Source: a virus. Taken from it: a DNA stretch of 28,681 bases. Made by a program: the position numbers and the translations under genes. The notes under the pieces are model-generated. The model did no database searches, was not told where the DNA came from, and worked only from the letters and a program-made list of their open reading frames with translations. The stretch spans positions 1-28,681 of IMG/VR virus record IMGVR_UViG_3300032316_000635; one strand, given 5' to 3'. This document shows positions 6,170-13,600 of the stretch, one piece after another. Position 1 is the first letter of the stretch; each line of letters starts with the position of its first letter.

Positions 6170-7870
6170 ATGACCAGTCAAATCAATCCCAACGATATCA
6201 ACGGTGAATATCCCGTAGCAGGTGTCAGTAATAACACTCAAGGCATGCGTGATAATTTTACCAATACCAAACAGAATTTTCAATATGCTAAATCAGAAAT
6301 AGATGATCTGCAGGCCAAAGCAGTGCTGAAATCTGCGTTGACAGGCACCACGCTGGACAACAACATGGCCAATAATGTGATTTATAACGCACAAATTCGT
6401 GGTTTTTCTGGCACCGTTGTGGCCATTGCTGCTACGTCGGGCAGCATTGCTGTTGACTACACAGCTGGCCACTATCAAACCATTGTGATGGCTGGCAATG
6501 TGAGTTTGAGTTTTACCAACTTTCCCGCTGCTGGTACAGCCGGCATGTTGCGCCTGCGAATCACTGTAGATGCTGCAGGTCGTACATTGACTTTGCCTTC
6601 CGCTGTAAGTGTGGGCACTGTGGGTGTGCAAGGATATGCAGCCAATGTGATTACCTTTGCAGCAGCTGGTATATTTGAATTTGGGTTTGTTACTACTGAT
6701 TCGGGCACTACTATCACCTTGTTTGATTTGAATCGTCCTCTCAACTACTACACCAATACCGTGACCATTGCAGCCACTACTAGCAGTGTGAGTTCAGGAT
6801 CAGGTGCGTTGATAGTAGCTGGTGGCGTTGGCGTGGCCGGCAATCTCTATGTCAGCGGTAACATTGTAGGCAGCATAGTGGCCACGGGCAACACATTTGT
6901 GGGCAACACCACAGTGGGCAATTTATTGACCAGTGGATTTGTCAGTGCTGCTGGCAACGTCACTGGTGGCAATGTCATCACTTGTGGATTTGTCAGCGCC
7001 ACCGGCAATGTTACAGGCGGCAATCTAAACGCCACAGGTTTGAGCCTTTCGGGAAATATTGTCAGTGCTGTGAATCTCACTGCCAATGTGACCACCACAG
7101 CCAACATTGCTGGAGGCAATGTCAAAACTGGCGGCATCATGTCAGCCACAGCCAATGTCACTGGTGGCAACATACTCACTGGTGGATTGATTTCGGCCAC
7201 CAGCACTATAACATCAACTGCCAACATCACTGGTGCCAACATACTCACTGGTGGATTGATTTCGGCCACTGGCAACATCACCTCAACTGCCAATATCAGC
7301 AGTGGCAACATACTCACCAGTGGATTGATTTCGGCCACTGGCAACGTCACTGGTGGCAACATCTTGGGCGGAGCCAATGTCAATGCTACCACTCACACAG
7401 GTGCTACAGCATCGCTGAGTGGCAACGTCATAGGCGGCAACATTTTAACTGCTGGATTGATTTCAGCCACTGGCAATGTCACAGGCGGCAACATTTTAAC
7501 TGCTGGATTAATCAGTGTCACTGGCAACATCACTGGCGGTAATATCAGTGCTGCAATTCACACAGGTACTACAGCCAGCTTGAGTGGCAACGTCACAGGC
7601 GGTAACGTATTGTCATCTGCTTTGATATCTGCTGTGGGCAATGCCATGATACTTTCTGGTACTGCCATGCCAGCTGGTGGCACAACAGGCGCAGGTTACA
7701 AATTGTCTACTACCAACAATTTTGGTATTTTCTTTGGGTCAGGTGCACCTACCTTGTCTGCGGCGCAGGGATCACTGTATTTGCGTAGTGACGGATCAAC
7801 AACAAACAATAGAATGTATGTCAACACCAACGGCGCTACCACATGGACTGCTGTGATCACTGCGGCTTAA
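6170..7870 (+). CDS. Repetitive tail-fibre-like virion protein, 566 aa
   Basis: Residues 1-57 form a conserved-looking N-terminal attachment segment (MTSQINPNDINGEYPVAGVS, then NTQGMRDNFTNTKQNF). Residues about 60-200 are a beta-rich domain. Residues about 210-490 are repeats built on GN(V/I)(T/L)GGN-ILTGGLISATG with 17- and 23-residue periods, a pattern expected for a trimeric beta-helical fibre shaft. Residues 505-566 end with GSLYLRSDGSTTNNRMYV and TTWTAV, a C-terminal module common in phage fibre and tail proteins. The gene stands alone on the plus strand, with an AAGGA Shine-Dalgarno before the ATG. Its stop overlaps the stop of the convergent helicase gene by four bases. A receptor-binding or fibre-shaft role is inferred. 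Confidence 0.88.
   Translation: MTSQINPNDINGEYPVAGVSNNTQGMRDNFTNTKQNFQYAKSEIDDLQAKAVLKSALTGTTLDNNMANNVIYNAQIRGFSGTVVAIAATSGSIAVDYTAGHYQTIVMAGNVSLSFTNFPAAGTAGMLRLRITVDAAGRTLTLPSAVSVGTVGVQGYAANVITFAAAGIFEFGFVTTDSGTTITLFDLNRPLNYYTNTVTIAATTSSVSSGSGALIVAGGVGVAGNLYVSGNIVGSIVATGNTFVGNTTVGNLLTSGFVSAAGNVTGGNVITCGFVSATGNVTGGNLNATGLSLSGNIVSAVNLTANVTTTANIAGGNVKTGGIMSATANVTGGNILTGGLISATSTITSTANITGANILTGGLISATGNITSTANISSGNILTSGLISATGNVTGGNILGGANVNATTHTGATASLSGNVIGGNILTAGLISATGNVTGGNILTAGLISVTGNITGGNISAAIHTGTTASLSGNVTGGNVLSSALISAVGNAMILSGTAMPAGGTTGAGYKLSTTNNFGIFFGSGAPTLSAAQGSLYLRSDGSTTNNRMYVNTNGATTWTAVITAA
7168..7338 (+). repeat. Coding direct repeats in fibre gene (69-bp period)
   Basis: A 33-base stretch beginning CAACATACTCACTGGTGG at 7168 recurs without mismatch at 7237 and with two mismatches at 7306. 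The spacing is exactly 69 bases, that is 23 codons. A second repeat type with a 51-base period (17 codons) begins at about 7432 and 7483. The repeats keep the reading frame, so unequal recombination could lengthen or shorten the fibre shaft without disrupting it. Confidence 0.88.
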
Positions 7871-9312
7871 CCAGTTTTGATCTTGCCCAAAAGTTGTTTT
7901 AATTTGGCGCTTTGAACATCTGCTGTGACTTTGGGTGCCGCTAGTTCAAAACCTTCTCGGGCTTGTGGTCGTTCCCAAGGCACAGATTTATCGTCATCTG
8001 CGGCTGCATTAACTTGGCTTTTTGCTTTGATCGAGTCCATGATACTTGTACTGGGCTTTTTGCTGAACCCGTTTTCGTTGTCATCCCCACCTTCATCAGT
8101 AATGCGCATGGTTTCAATGTTGTACTCCAAATCAATTTTTTGACCAACGCCGGTCGAGCTTCGTGACTTCATACACTGTATTTGGTATTTGCCACGTTCC
8201 TTCATTGCTCGGCTTGTGAAAATGCCGAACACGTTATCTGCTGTGTTGATCTTGGAAATACCACCCGAAATATGCGAGTGATCAAATTCAATTTCTTCCA
8301 CAGCGGATCTGTTCAACTGCGATGCAGTTACCATTAGGATTCCTAGCTCTTTGGCTAAATTACGGAGTTCTTCTGACACATACTTGTCTTTCACAAACAA
8401 GTCGTTGGGCGAAACTTTTGCACTCACTGGCATCAACAAGTCCAAGTAATCAATCATCACAAAGTCCACACGTTTGCCAGTTTGAATTTGATATTCTTTC
8501 AAATAAGCACGGATGTCATTGATGTTGCTCTGTGCCGGCAAGCCTTTGACTTGATAGTTGCCCGACTTTTTGGCCACCAGTTTGACCTTGAGTTCTGTAG
8601 TATCAATGTCTCGGCGAATGTCCTTGGTGCTCATGTTTGTGAGCATGGCATCTGTTCGCAAACTTGTGAGTTCTTCACTGAGTTCCAGTGTGATGTACAC
8701 GCCACTCAACCCTTGTTGCAACCAGTTAAGCGCAATGTTCATCATCACAAGACTCTTGCCCGAGCCTGATCCTCCGGCAAAGATGTTGAGTTCACCGCGA
8801 CTGAACCCACCATACAACAATCTGTCCAGTTGTGGCCAACCTGTTGATACCTGTCCACCTGAGTTAAAATATTTGTTGATGCGAGCCGCTGGATCTGCAA
8901 AATAGTCTGTGCCCATGTCTCTAGTCAACGATATCTGTACCGCATCCTTGATCAGTTTTTCCACAGGTTCAAAGTCGCCTTTTTCCAGCATGTCTGCGGC
9001 TTTTAAAATGGCACGTTCTAGTTCCTGGCGGCGAGTGAATGCTTCAAACTCACCCATGAACCAATCAAAGTGCCCCTCATTCAAATCTGGCACAGCCTGT
9101 AATTTAACGCCAGTGGTGGCCGAAATCTGCATACGGTCAGGCAAGGTCTTGTGTTTTTCTGAATGTTCTTTGATGAACTCAGCCGCAGGCCTCAGACTCT
9201 TGTCAAAATTTTGCGGGTTGTAGATGTTTTGAACACGCACATAGCTCTGTGCGTCCTCCAACATCATTTCTAGAAACAGGCGTTGAACATCAGTGTTGTA
9301 ATCTTTTAACAA
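7867..9312 (-). CDS. Replicative DNA helicase, DnaB/T4 gp41 family
   Basis: The 481-residue protein has a RecA-type ATPase core: Walker A GGSGSGKS (180-187), the catalytic Glu in YITLELSEE (Glu210), and a Walker B strand VDFVMIDYLDLLMP (Asp288 region). The segment ILMVTASQLNRS matches the DnaB sensor region. The length agrees with T4 gp41 (475 residues). It acts as the hexameric replicative helicase at the phage fork, with the primase encoded immediately upstream. The start is a TTG at 9312, supported by AAGGA about nine bases upstream and by the natural N-terminus MLKDYNTDVQRLFLEMML. It overlaps the primase gene by 23 bases. The C-terminal 80 residues are polar and low-complexity. Confidence 0.94.
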   Translation of the reverse strand: MLKDYNTDVQRLFLEMMLEDAQSYVRVQNIYNPQNFDKSLRPAAEFIKEHSEKHKTLPDRMQISATTGVKLQAVPDLNEGHFDWFMGEFEAFTRRQELERAILKAADMLEKGDFEPVEKLIKDAVQISLTRDMGTDYFADPAARINKYFNSGGQVSTGWPQLDRLLYGGFSRGELNIFAGGSGSGKSLVMMNIALNWLQQGLSGVYITLELSEELTSLRTDAMLTNMSTKDIRRDIDTTELKVKLVAKKSGNYQVKGLPAQSNINDIRAYLKEYQIQTGKRVDFVMIDYLDLLMPVSAKVSPNDLFVKDKYVSEELRNLAKELGILMVTASQLNRSAVEEIEFDHSHISGGISKINTADNVFGIFTSRAMKERGKYQIQCMKSRSSTGVGQKIDLEYNIETMRITDEGGDDNENGFSKKPSTSIMDSIKAKSQVNAAADDDKSVPWERPQAREGFELAAPKVTADVQSAKLKQLLGKIKTG

Positions 9313-10276
9313 GTGCTTTCTTCCTTAACTCAATTTTAATTCTACTGGTCTCTCGTGATTGCATTATAGTTAGTAGGGCACCTAGTCGTCCCAACTTAAT
9401 CACAGCATCGTTGACATCTTTGCAGCCCACGGGCCAGTCAGGTATGCTCACTGCACAACCCAGTTCCACAGCACGGTCAATTAGTTCTACGCCTGCTCGA
9501 TCCTGATCCGGCACTATAGTTACCTCTCGTCCGAGGCTGCGTATCAATCTGGCCTGTGCATCTGACACAGTGTTGTGCATCACAGCCACACCGCCAATGC
9601 TGAGTGCATCAAATATACCTTCAGTTACAATCACATGTTGCCAATCTGTGGGTTGCAAGTCTGTGCCAAACACATAACCTGGTTGACTGTCACTGATGAA
9701 CTTGGGTTGCTTGTCATCTAAAAATCTGCAAGTGTATCCCACAATCTTGTTGTCATACGTAAATGGTATAACCACATGCGGGCGTGTCCAATGTACCCCG
9801 TCATTCTCTATCTGCACCATGGCAGGAAAGTCTTTGGGCACATGTCTAGCACGTACATACTCCCAATATGGTCCATGCTCAGGCATCAACAATTCAGCAT
9901 ATGGTGGTAAGTCTCGTTCTTCAAATGTAATACCTGCTAGTGTATTCCATGTTTGTTGTCGATCTTGTATGATTCCATGTATGCTTCGATGCCGCAGACT
10001 TTCTAAGTTCAGCATCTCTATTTCTGTTTCTGGCACACCCATCCAGCCCAACAGTTTACGTGCTTTGTAACTTACACTGCGTCCTAATATAAAACTGGCT
10101 GTGTATGCACAATTGAAACAGTGATAACTCCATCCTTGATCGGTGGCTTTGAGTCCGCCACGCCCTCGTCGATCCTGCGTTGATCCATTGTGCTGACAGC
10201 ATACTGCATTGAAACTCAACCACCCAGAGGGTGTTGGTTTCTTTTTTGCAGGCAGATAAGCAAGGATATCAAGCAT
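9290..10276 (-). CDS. DNA primase, T4 gp61-like (zinc finger + TOPRIM)
   Basis: The 328-residue protein has an N-terminal zinc-binding region with Cys26, Cys27 and His29, and then His52, Cys53 and Cys56 (YHCFNCAYTASF). A TOPRIM domain follows, with VIVTEGIFDALS (Glu219) and the paired aspartates in TIVPDQDRAG (Asp257, Asp259). This order and length match T4 gp61 (342 residues), which makes RNA primers with the gp41 helicase; that helicase gene overlaps the 3' end. The ATG at 10276 lies only six bases after a TATACT -10 box and has no Shine-Dalgarno, so the mRNA may be leaderless. The C-terminus is basic. Confidence 0.93.
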   Translation of the reverse strand: MLDILAYLPAKKKPTPSGWLSFNAVCCQHNGSTQDRRGRGGLKATDQGWSYHCFNCAYTASFILGRSVSYKARKLLGWMGVPETEIEMLNLESLRHRSIHGIIQDRQQTWNTLAGITFEERDLPPYAELLMPEHGPYWEYVRARHVPKDFPAMVQIENDGVHWTRPHVVIPFTYDNKIVGYTCRFLDDKQPKFISDSQPGYVFGTDLQPTDWQHVIVTEGIFDALSIGGVAVMHNTVSDAQARLIRSLGREVTIVPDQDRAGVELIDRAVELGCAVSIPDWPVGCKDVNDAVIKLGRLGALLTIMQSRETSRIKIELRKKALVKRLQH

Positions 10277-10282
10277 CTGTTG

Positions 10283-10311
10283 AGTATAACAGATTTGTCA
10301 CGCAAACGCAA
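10283..10311 (-). promoter_or_regulatory. Sigma-70-type promoter for primase-helicase
   Basis: On the minus strand, TTGCGT (10306-10311) and TATACT (10283-10288) are separated by 17 bases. The -10 box ends six bases before the primase ATG, placing the predicted transcription start at or next to the A of the ATG. The element fits in the 38-base gap between genes, which supports it. Confidence 0.65.
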
Positions 10312-10314
10312 TGC

Positions 10315-11394
10315 TTAACGATAAAGTATATTGGTAACGTAACCAGTTGTGATCAGCACAGTCACAGCCTGTGCTTCGGTGCCACCAAAGTTCAAAGGCA
10401 AGTAACCCGAACCGCCGTTGGTAACAGTGATTTGTCCAATACCGCTGGGTCCTGTAAATGGTGCGGCAATGGCTGTGGCGCCAGCACCATTGCCCAAAAT
10501 TTGCACATAAGGTGCAGCCATATATCCCATGCCAGCATTGTTCACAGCAATGCCTGTGACCACACCGTTGACCACTGTGGCAGTGGCTGACGCACCATAT
10601 CCTTGACTGTTGTTGATACCTAACCGTAGCAATGGATGGAAGCCCACAACATTGATGTAAAAAGTTCCAGACTCGTCAAAGTACTCGCGACTTTCTGTGA
10701 CATCTACCCAAACAGCTTCGTAGTCCTGAGCGGCCTGCACCTTGACAGTGCCGGTGTAGTGTTCCAAATCATACTTGATTGTGGTCAAACTGGCGCCGGT
10801 GGTGTTGATATAACTTGAGTAATATTCTGTGAGATAATTGCGTGACAGCGGTTGTGGGTTCAATGCCCAGTCTGGATAGGAACTTGGCCCGGGTTGCGGC
10901 CAAGAATTTTTGCCATTTATTGTGGGGATTGAGACAGGCTGGCTGGGCATAAACTGTGGCAGCACACTGTCCACAATGTCGCAGTCGGCTCTAGCACCTG
11001 CATTGTCGTCTGTGAATGCTGCCTGTACATAATTGCCTTGTGTGCGCTCAATGCTGTAACTGCCGGGCTGTGCTAGAATGTTGATGGTATCTGCTGTGTC
11101 CAGCACAACTTTGACTCGGCCCAGACTGGCACTAAGTACAGTCATGTCTTTTTCTAACAATAATTCATCGCCGGTTTGGTTCAACAATCTAAAGCGGAAT
11201 GTGCTGCCTGTGACGTTCACAGGTTTTTGGTCTTGGTTGATGAATTCAAACAACAGCACGTTGTCTACACCTTTGTTAACAGTTAAAGTTTTTGCGTACA
11301 CTGGGTCATACCTCGCAGTAAAGTATCCACCACTGGTGTCAATCAAAAGTACCCGAATGATTTGTTGATATAAGTAAGCAGTGGTTGAATACAT
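10315..11394 (-). CDS. Baseplate/fibre-type virion protein with BppU-like N-terminal region
   Basis: The 359-residue protein has an N-terminal beta-rich region (about 30-130: KTLTVNKGVDNVLLFEF, GSTFRFRLLNQTGDELLLEK). It resembles the N-terminal domain of phage baseplate upper proteins (BppU type), in which parameters of a polymer-like linear term are set out as short strands. The centre is Pro/Ser/Tyr-rich. The C-terminal third contains Gly-rich repeats (GYGASATATVVNGVVTGIAV, GMGYMAAPYVQILGNGAG, GSGYLPLNFGG) common in phage tail appendages. A CATAAATA box 15 bases before the start and GAGG near the ATG fit late expression. The family call is moderate and a virion role is likely. Confidence 0.75.
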   Translation of the reverse strand: MYSTTAYLYQQIIRVLLIDTSGGYFTARYDPVYAKTLTVNKGVDNVLLFEFINQDQKPVNVTGSTFRFRLLNQTGDELLLEKDMTVLSASLGRVKVVLDTADTINILAQPGSYSIERTQGNYVQAAFTDDNAGARADCDIVDSVLPQFMPSQPVSIPTINGKNSWPQPGPSSYPDWALNPQPLSRNYLTEYYSSYINTTGASLTTIKYDLEHYTGTVKVQAAQDYEAVWVDVTESREYFDESGTFYINVVGFHPLLRLGINNSQGYGASATATVVNGVVTGIAVNNAGMGYMAAPYVQILGNGAGATAIAAPFTGPSGIGQITVTNGGSGYLPLNFGGTEAQAVTVLITTGYVTNILYR

Positions 11395-11409
11395 AGGATC
11401 CTCGATACG

Positions 11410-11417
11410 TATTTATG
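11410..11417 (-). promoter_or_regulatory. Possible T4-type late promoter box (CATAAATA)
   Basis: CATAAATA on the minus strand lies 15 bases before the ATG at 11394, with GAGG between. It overlaps the start codon of the divergent plus-strand gene at 11415. The same variant is seen at 2164-2171 before another late-type gene. Confidence 0.5.
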
Positions 11418-11792
11418 GGTAATAACATCTTTGAAAAACTGGCGGAAAAATATCCGTTTATAACTCTTTGCATTTACGCCAGCAACGAGTATATAGGTAT
11501 AGTTCAAAACAGAGACGATGCTGTTACAACCATCTACGACTTTGGTGCTGTGCTCACACAACAAGACAAGCTGGAGTTCTTGGAACTGGCCAACAATTGG
11601 TGGTGGGAAAGCAATAGGAGCATACCCATCAACATATTCTTGCGTGGAGACTGGGAAAAGTTCCGTTTTACCCTGCGCACATTCTCCAACAAAGATCTAG
11701 AAATCTTACACGGACCTGTGTGCAGCCTAATAGACATTGCTCGCAAAAAATCCAAGCGTAAATCTATTACACTTGTGCGTCGGATTGATTGA
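11415..11792 (+). CDS. Conserved phage hypothetical protein, 125 aa
   Basis: The protein begins MGNNIFEKLAEKYPFITLCI and has a central WWWESNRSIPINIFLRGDWE block. It is the kind of small conserved protein I associate with aquatic T4-like phages; no function is known to me. It is soluble, mixed alpha/beta, with a Lys/Arg-rich C-terminus (ARKKSKRKSITLVRR). It is divergent from the baseplate-like gene and convergent with the DnaE-like gene, overlapping that gene's 3' end by 26 bases. No Shine-Dalgarno lies within 15 bases of the ATG. Confidence 0.78.
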   Translation: MGNNIFEKLAEKYPFITLCIYASNEYIGIVQNRDDAVTTIYDFGAVLTQQDKLEFLELANNWWWESNRSIPINIFLRGDWEKFRFTLRTFSNKDLEILHGPVCSLIDIARKKSKRKSITLVRRID

Positions 11793-12345
11793 GCAAATTC
11801 ATGTGCAGGGCCACCAAGGCTGCATAACTCACAGCATGTGACTTTTTAAACGTATAACCACGCGATTCGTCCCCATCCCACACTTCGGCAAACACTTGAT
11901 CCCAGGGCCGTCGCTGTAGGTGTGCTTTGCCTGGTCTAATAATTGATATAAAAGCAGCCATCCTGGGTATGGAGTCAGGTTGCATTGTGGCCAACAAATC
12001 CACATAGTTGCCCACGTGAACCAACTGACCGGTCCAGGTTTGGTCTGTCCATAGTCGCGACCACGGAGGGGTTGCTGACAACATGGCTTCATAGTGTTCA
12101 GGATCACGAATCAACTGATACACACTCATGTTCAACAGGTCAATTTTGAAATAGCCACGCTGCTCTGCTGACTCATAGTCTATGGCTGCACAGCCGTGTT
12201 CGAGATCTTCGGGAATGTCTGTGACATAGACGCCTGAATTGTGCCGGCGTGGTCGACCATCCACAACCTGTCTAGCAGGAGTATGCCGGATCAGTTCTAG
12301 TATTTTACTACGATCCGGAACATCAATGTCAATGTCTGCACTCAT
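11767..12345 (-). CDS. Miniature DnaE-like (Pol III alpha palm) protein, 192 aa
   Basis: Short segments match bacterial DnaE in the right order. MSADIDIDVPDR aligns with the palm motif PDFDVDF (Asp6 and Asp8 correspond to the catalytic pair). RRHNSGVYV (His35) aligns with KHAGGVVI. GYFKIDLLNMSVYQLI (Asp69) aligns with VKFDFLGLRTL, carrying the third catalytic aspartate. MQPDSIPRMAAFISIIRPG aligns with the QPD...ALFRPGP segment, and GYTFKKSHAVSYAALV with GYGFNKSHSAAYAL. DnaE has about 1,160 residues, so the intervening DNA-binding parts, PHP domain and C-terminal domains are missing. The ATG at 12345 forms an ATGA overlap with the upstream stop; an ATG at 12360 is less likely. All three carboxylates are kept, so it may not be inert. 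Enzymatic activity is unproven. Confidence 0.8.
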   Translation of the reverse strand: MSADIDIDVPDRSKILELIRHTPARQVVDGRPRRHNSGVYVTDIPEDLEHGCAAIDYESAEQRGYFKIDLLNMSVYQLIRDPEHYEAMLSATPPWSRLWTDQTWTGQLVHVGNYVDLLATMQPDSIPRMAAFISIIRPGKAHLQRRPWDQVFAEVWDGDESRGYTFKKSHAVSYAALVALHMNLLNQSDAQV

Positions 12346-13250
12346 GTGAAATAGTTCCAACTTAATTTGGCATTGATATATGCTTCTTCGATCAAATTTA
12401 CATCAATAACGTTTGGCGTGGTATTACTGCGTATTTGTTTAATAATCTCATTGCATTTAAATTTAGAATCTTTGTATGGCTGTCTTTGCAAAAACTCATT
12501 GTGCAATTCCTCAATGTCACTTTGACAAGTATACGATATTTCTGCCCATTCAGCAACCTTTTTGATTTCTTGCAAAAACTCTGTCATGTTGTAAAAGCAT
12601 CGAAATGGCCACTGATATACTTGTTTGGTTGTATTGTATTTTGCTTGCTGTTGTCTAACAATAAATCCGTGTTGCTCTGGATGTAAAAATCCAATCTGAA
12701 AAAATTCTCGCAGAATTGATCTTGGGCAGTTGGGTTGATCTGGTGATAATTCTAGCAACTCTAATTTGTGTTGCTGTATGCATTCTTGTTTGATTTTTGT
12801 TGGCAAATTTTTAAATTCATCTAATGTAGTAACCATGGGCCAAGACGGATCTTTGACTGCATTGTAACTGTCTTGAATTTGATTGGTAAAAAAATTCTGT
12901 ACAATATTTTCCAACACCCATTTATATCCTGGATTATTAAGTTTGTTATAGGTGTTGATTTCTAGTTGATTGTTATCGAACCCAAGATCTCCTGCTCTAA
13001 GCAAACTGATTTGTTGAAGTTGTAGCAAATCATCTACATCAATATGTATATCAATTACTTTGTCAAACACCAGTGGCTTGGGCCAAAAGGAATAATGATC
13101 TGCAAAGAATATTTTGTTACCAATGTATTTTTTAGCATGCGATGCACCATGTTCGTTGAATGGTGTTCCTGCAGTTATTCCTACAATTTTATTGCACACA
13201 AACTCTAAATAATTGCCATGTGCGCCGCCTTGAAAATCAATGTGTATCAT
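12342..13250 (-). CDS. AT-rich hypothetical protein, 302 aa, accessory cargo
   Basis: I recognise no family with confidence. The N-terminus MIHIDFQGGAHGNYLEFVCN carries a Gly-Gly-x-His-Gly motif after a beta strand, which recalls a nucleotide- or PAPS-binding start, but it is not a standard P-loop. The rest is rich in Asn, Gln, Ile and Lys, mixed alpha/beta, without membrane segments. The DNA is clearly more AT-rich than the uvsW or structural genes and similar to the adjacent radical SAM gene. Both junctions are ATGA overlaps. It sits among radical SAM and accessory genes, so a modification or transferase role is conceivable but unsupported. Confidence 0.75.
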   Translation of the reverse strand: MIHIDFQGGAHGNYLEFVCNKIVGITAGTPFNEHGASHAKKYIGNKIFFADHYSFWPKPLVFDKVIDIHIDVDDLLQLQQISLLRAGDLGFDNNQLEINTYNKLNNPGYKWVLENIVQNFFTNQIQDSYNAVKDPSWPMVTTLDEFKNLPTKIKQECIQQHKLELLELSPDQPNCPRSILREFFQIGFLHPEQHGFIVRQQQAKYNTTKQVYQWPFRCFYNMTEFLQEIKKVAEWAEISYTCQSDIEELHNEFLQRQPYKDSKFKCNEIIKQIRSNTTPNVIDVNLIEEAYINAKLSWNYFT

Positions 13251-13600
13251 GTTCTACACAATGCCACAACAGTTTTCAATTGCTGTTCGGCCTCACGCAC
13301 AGCCCCCAGGGCATCGGCCACAGCAGGATACTGTTCAGCCATGCGCCGGGCTTCTGCTTCTTTGTCACGCTGTTCTCTCACCCAGTCAAGTAAAAGTTCA
13401 GCATCTGGGTTGAGTCCAACCCAGCATTGACCTAGACTGAGCGGTTGCCAACCAGTACCGTTGTACACTTCCAGTCGTTGAGAGCTGGTATTATATTGTA
13501 ACTGCCCCACACCCATGTAACCAGCGTTGTTGATATAATTACTACCAGTGCTGTTAGCAACTGTCACATACTTGCCAGTTTGCGCAATATTTCCTATCAT
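13247..13600 (-). CDS. Small virion/fibre-like protein with helical tail, 117 aa
   Basis: Residues 1-55 (MIGNIAQTGKYVTVANSTGS, GQLQYNTSSQRLEVYNGTGW) match the short beta module found at the ends of many phage tail and fibre proteins, where a line of text like LRYNTTTGRLEVYDGTGW recurs. Residues 60-117 are a charged helix, probably a coiled coil (REQRDKEAEARRMAEQYP). It is joined by ATGA overlaps to a radical SAM gene upstream and the AT-rich unknown downstream. Whether it is incorporated into virions or was carried in with the accessory genes cannot be told. Confidence 0.75.
   Translation of the reverse strand: MIGNIAQTGKYVTVANSTGSNYINNAGYMGVGQLQYNTSSQRLEVYNGTGWQPLSLGQCWVGLNPDAELLLDWVREQRDKEAEARRMAEQYPAVADALGAVREAEQQLKTVVALCRT

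Noticed and set aside
7168-7520. Regularly spaced direct repeats resembling a CRISPR array
   Set aside because: The repeats are in frame, not palindromic, the spacers are themselves repetitive, and the whole is translated as a fibre shaft with a clear N- and C-terminal domain.
6982-7542. A long open frame rich in Trp, His and Gln within the fibre gene
   Set aside because: It is a frame shadow of the fibre repeats; its odd composition follows from reading GGCAAC-type repeats out of frame, and it has no start signals.
11767-12345. Calling the DnaE-like gene a pseudogene
   Set aside because: It has an ATGA-coupled start, an intact frame and ordered conserved motifs with catalytic residues; decay would not keep just these.
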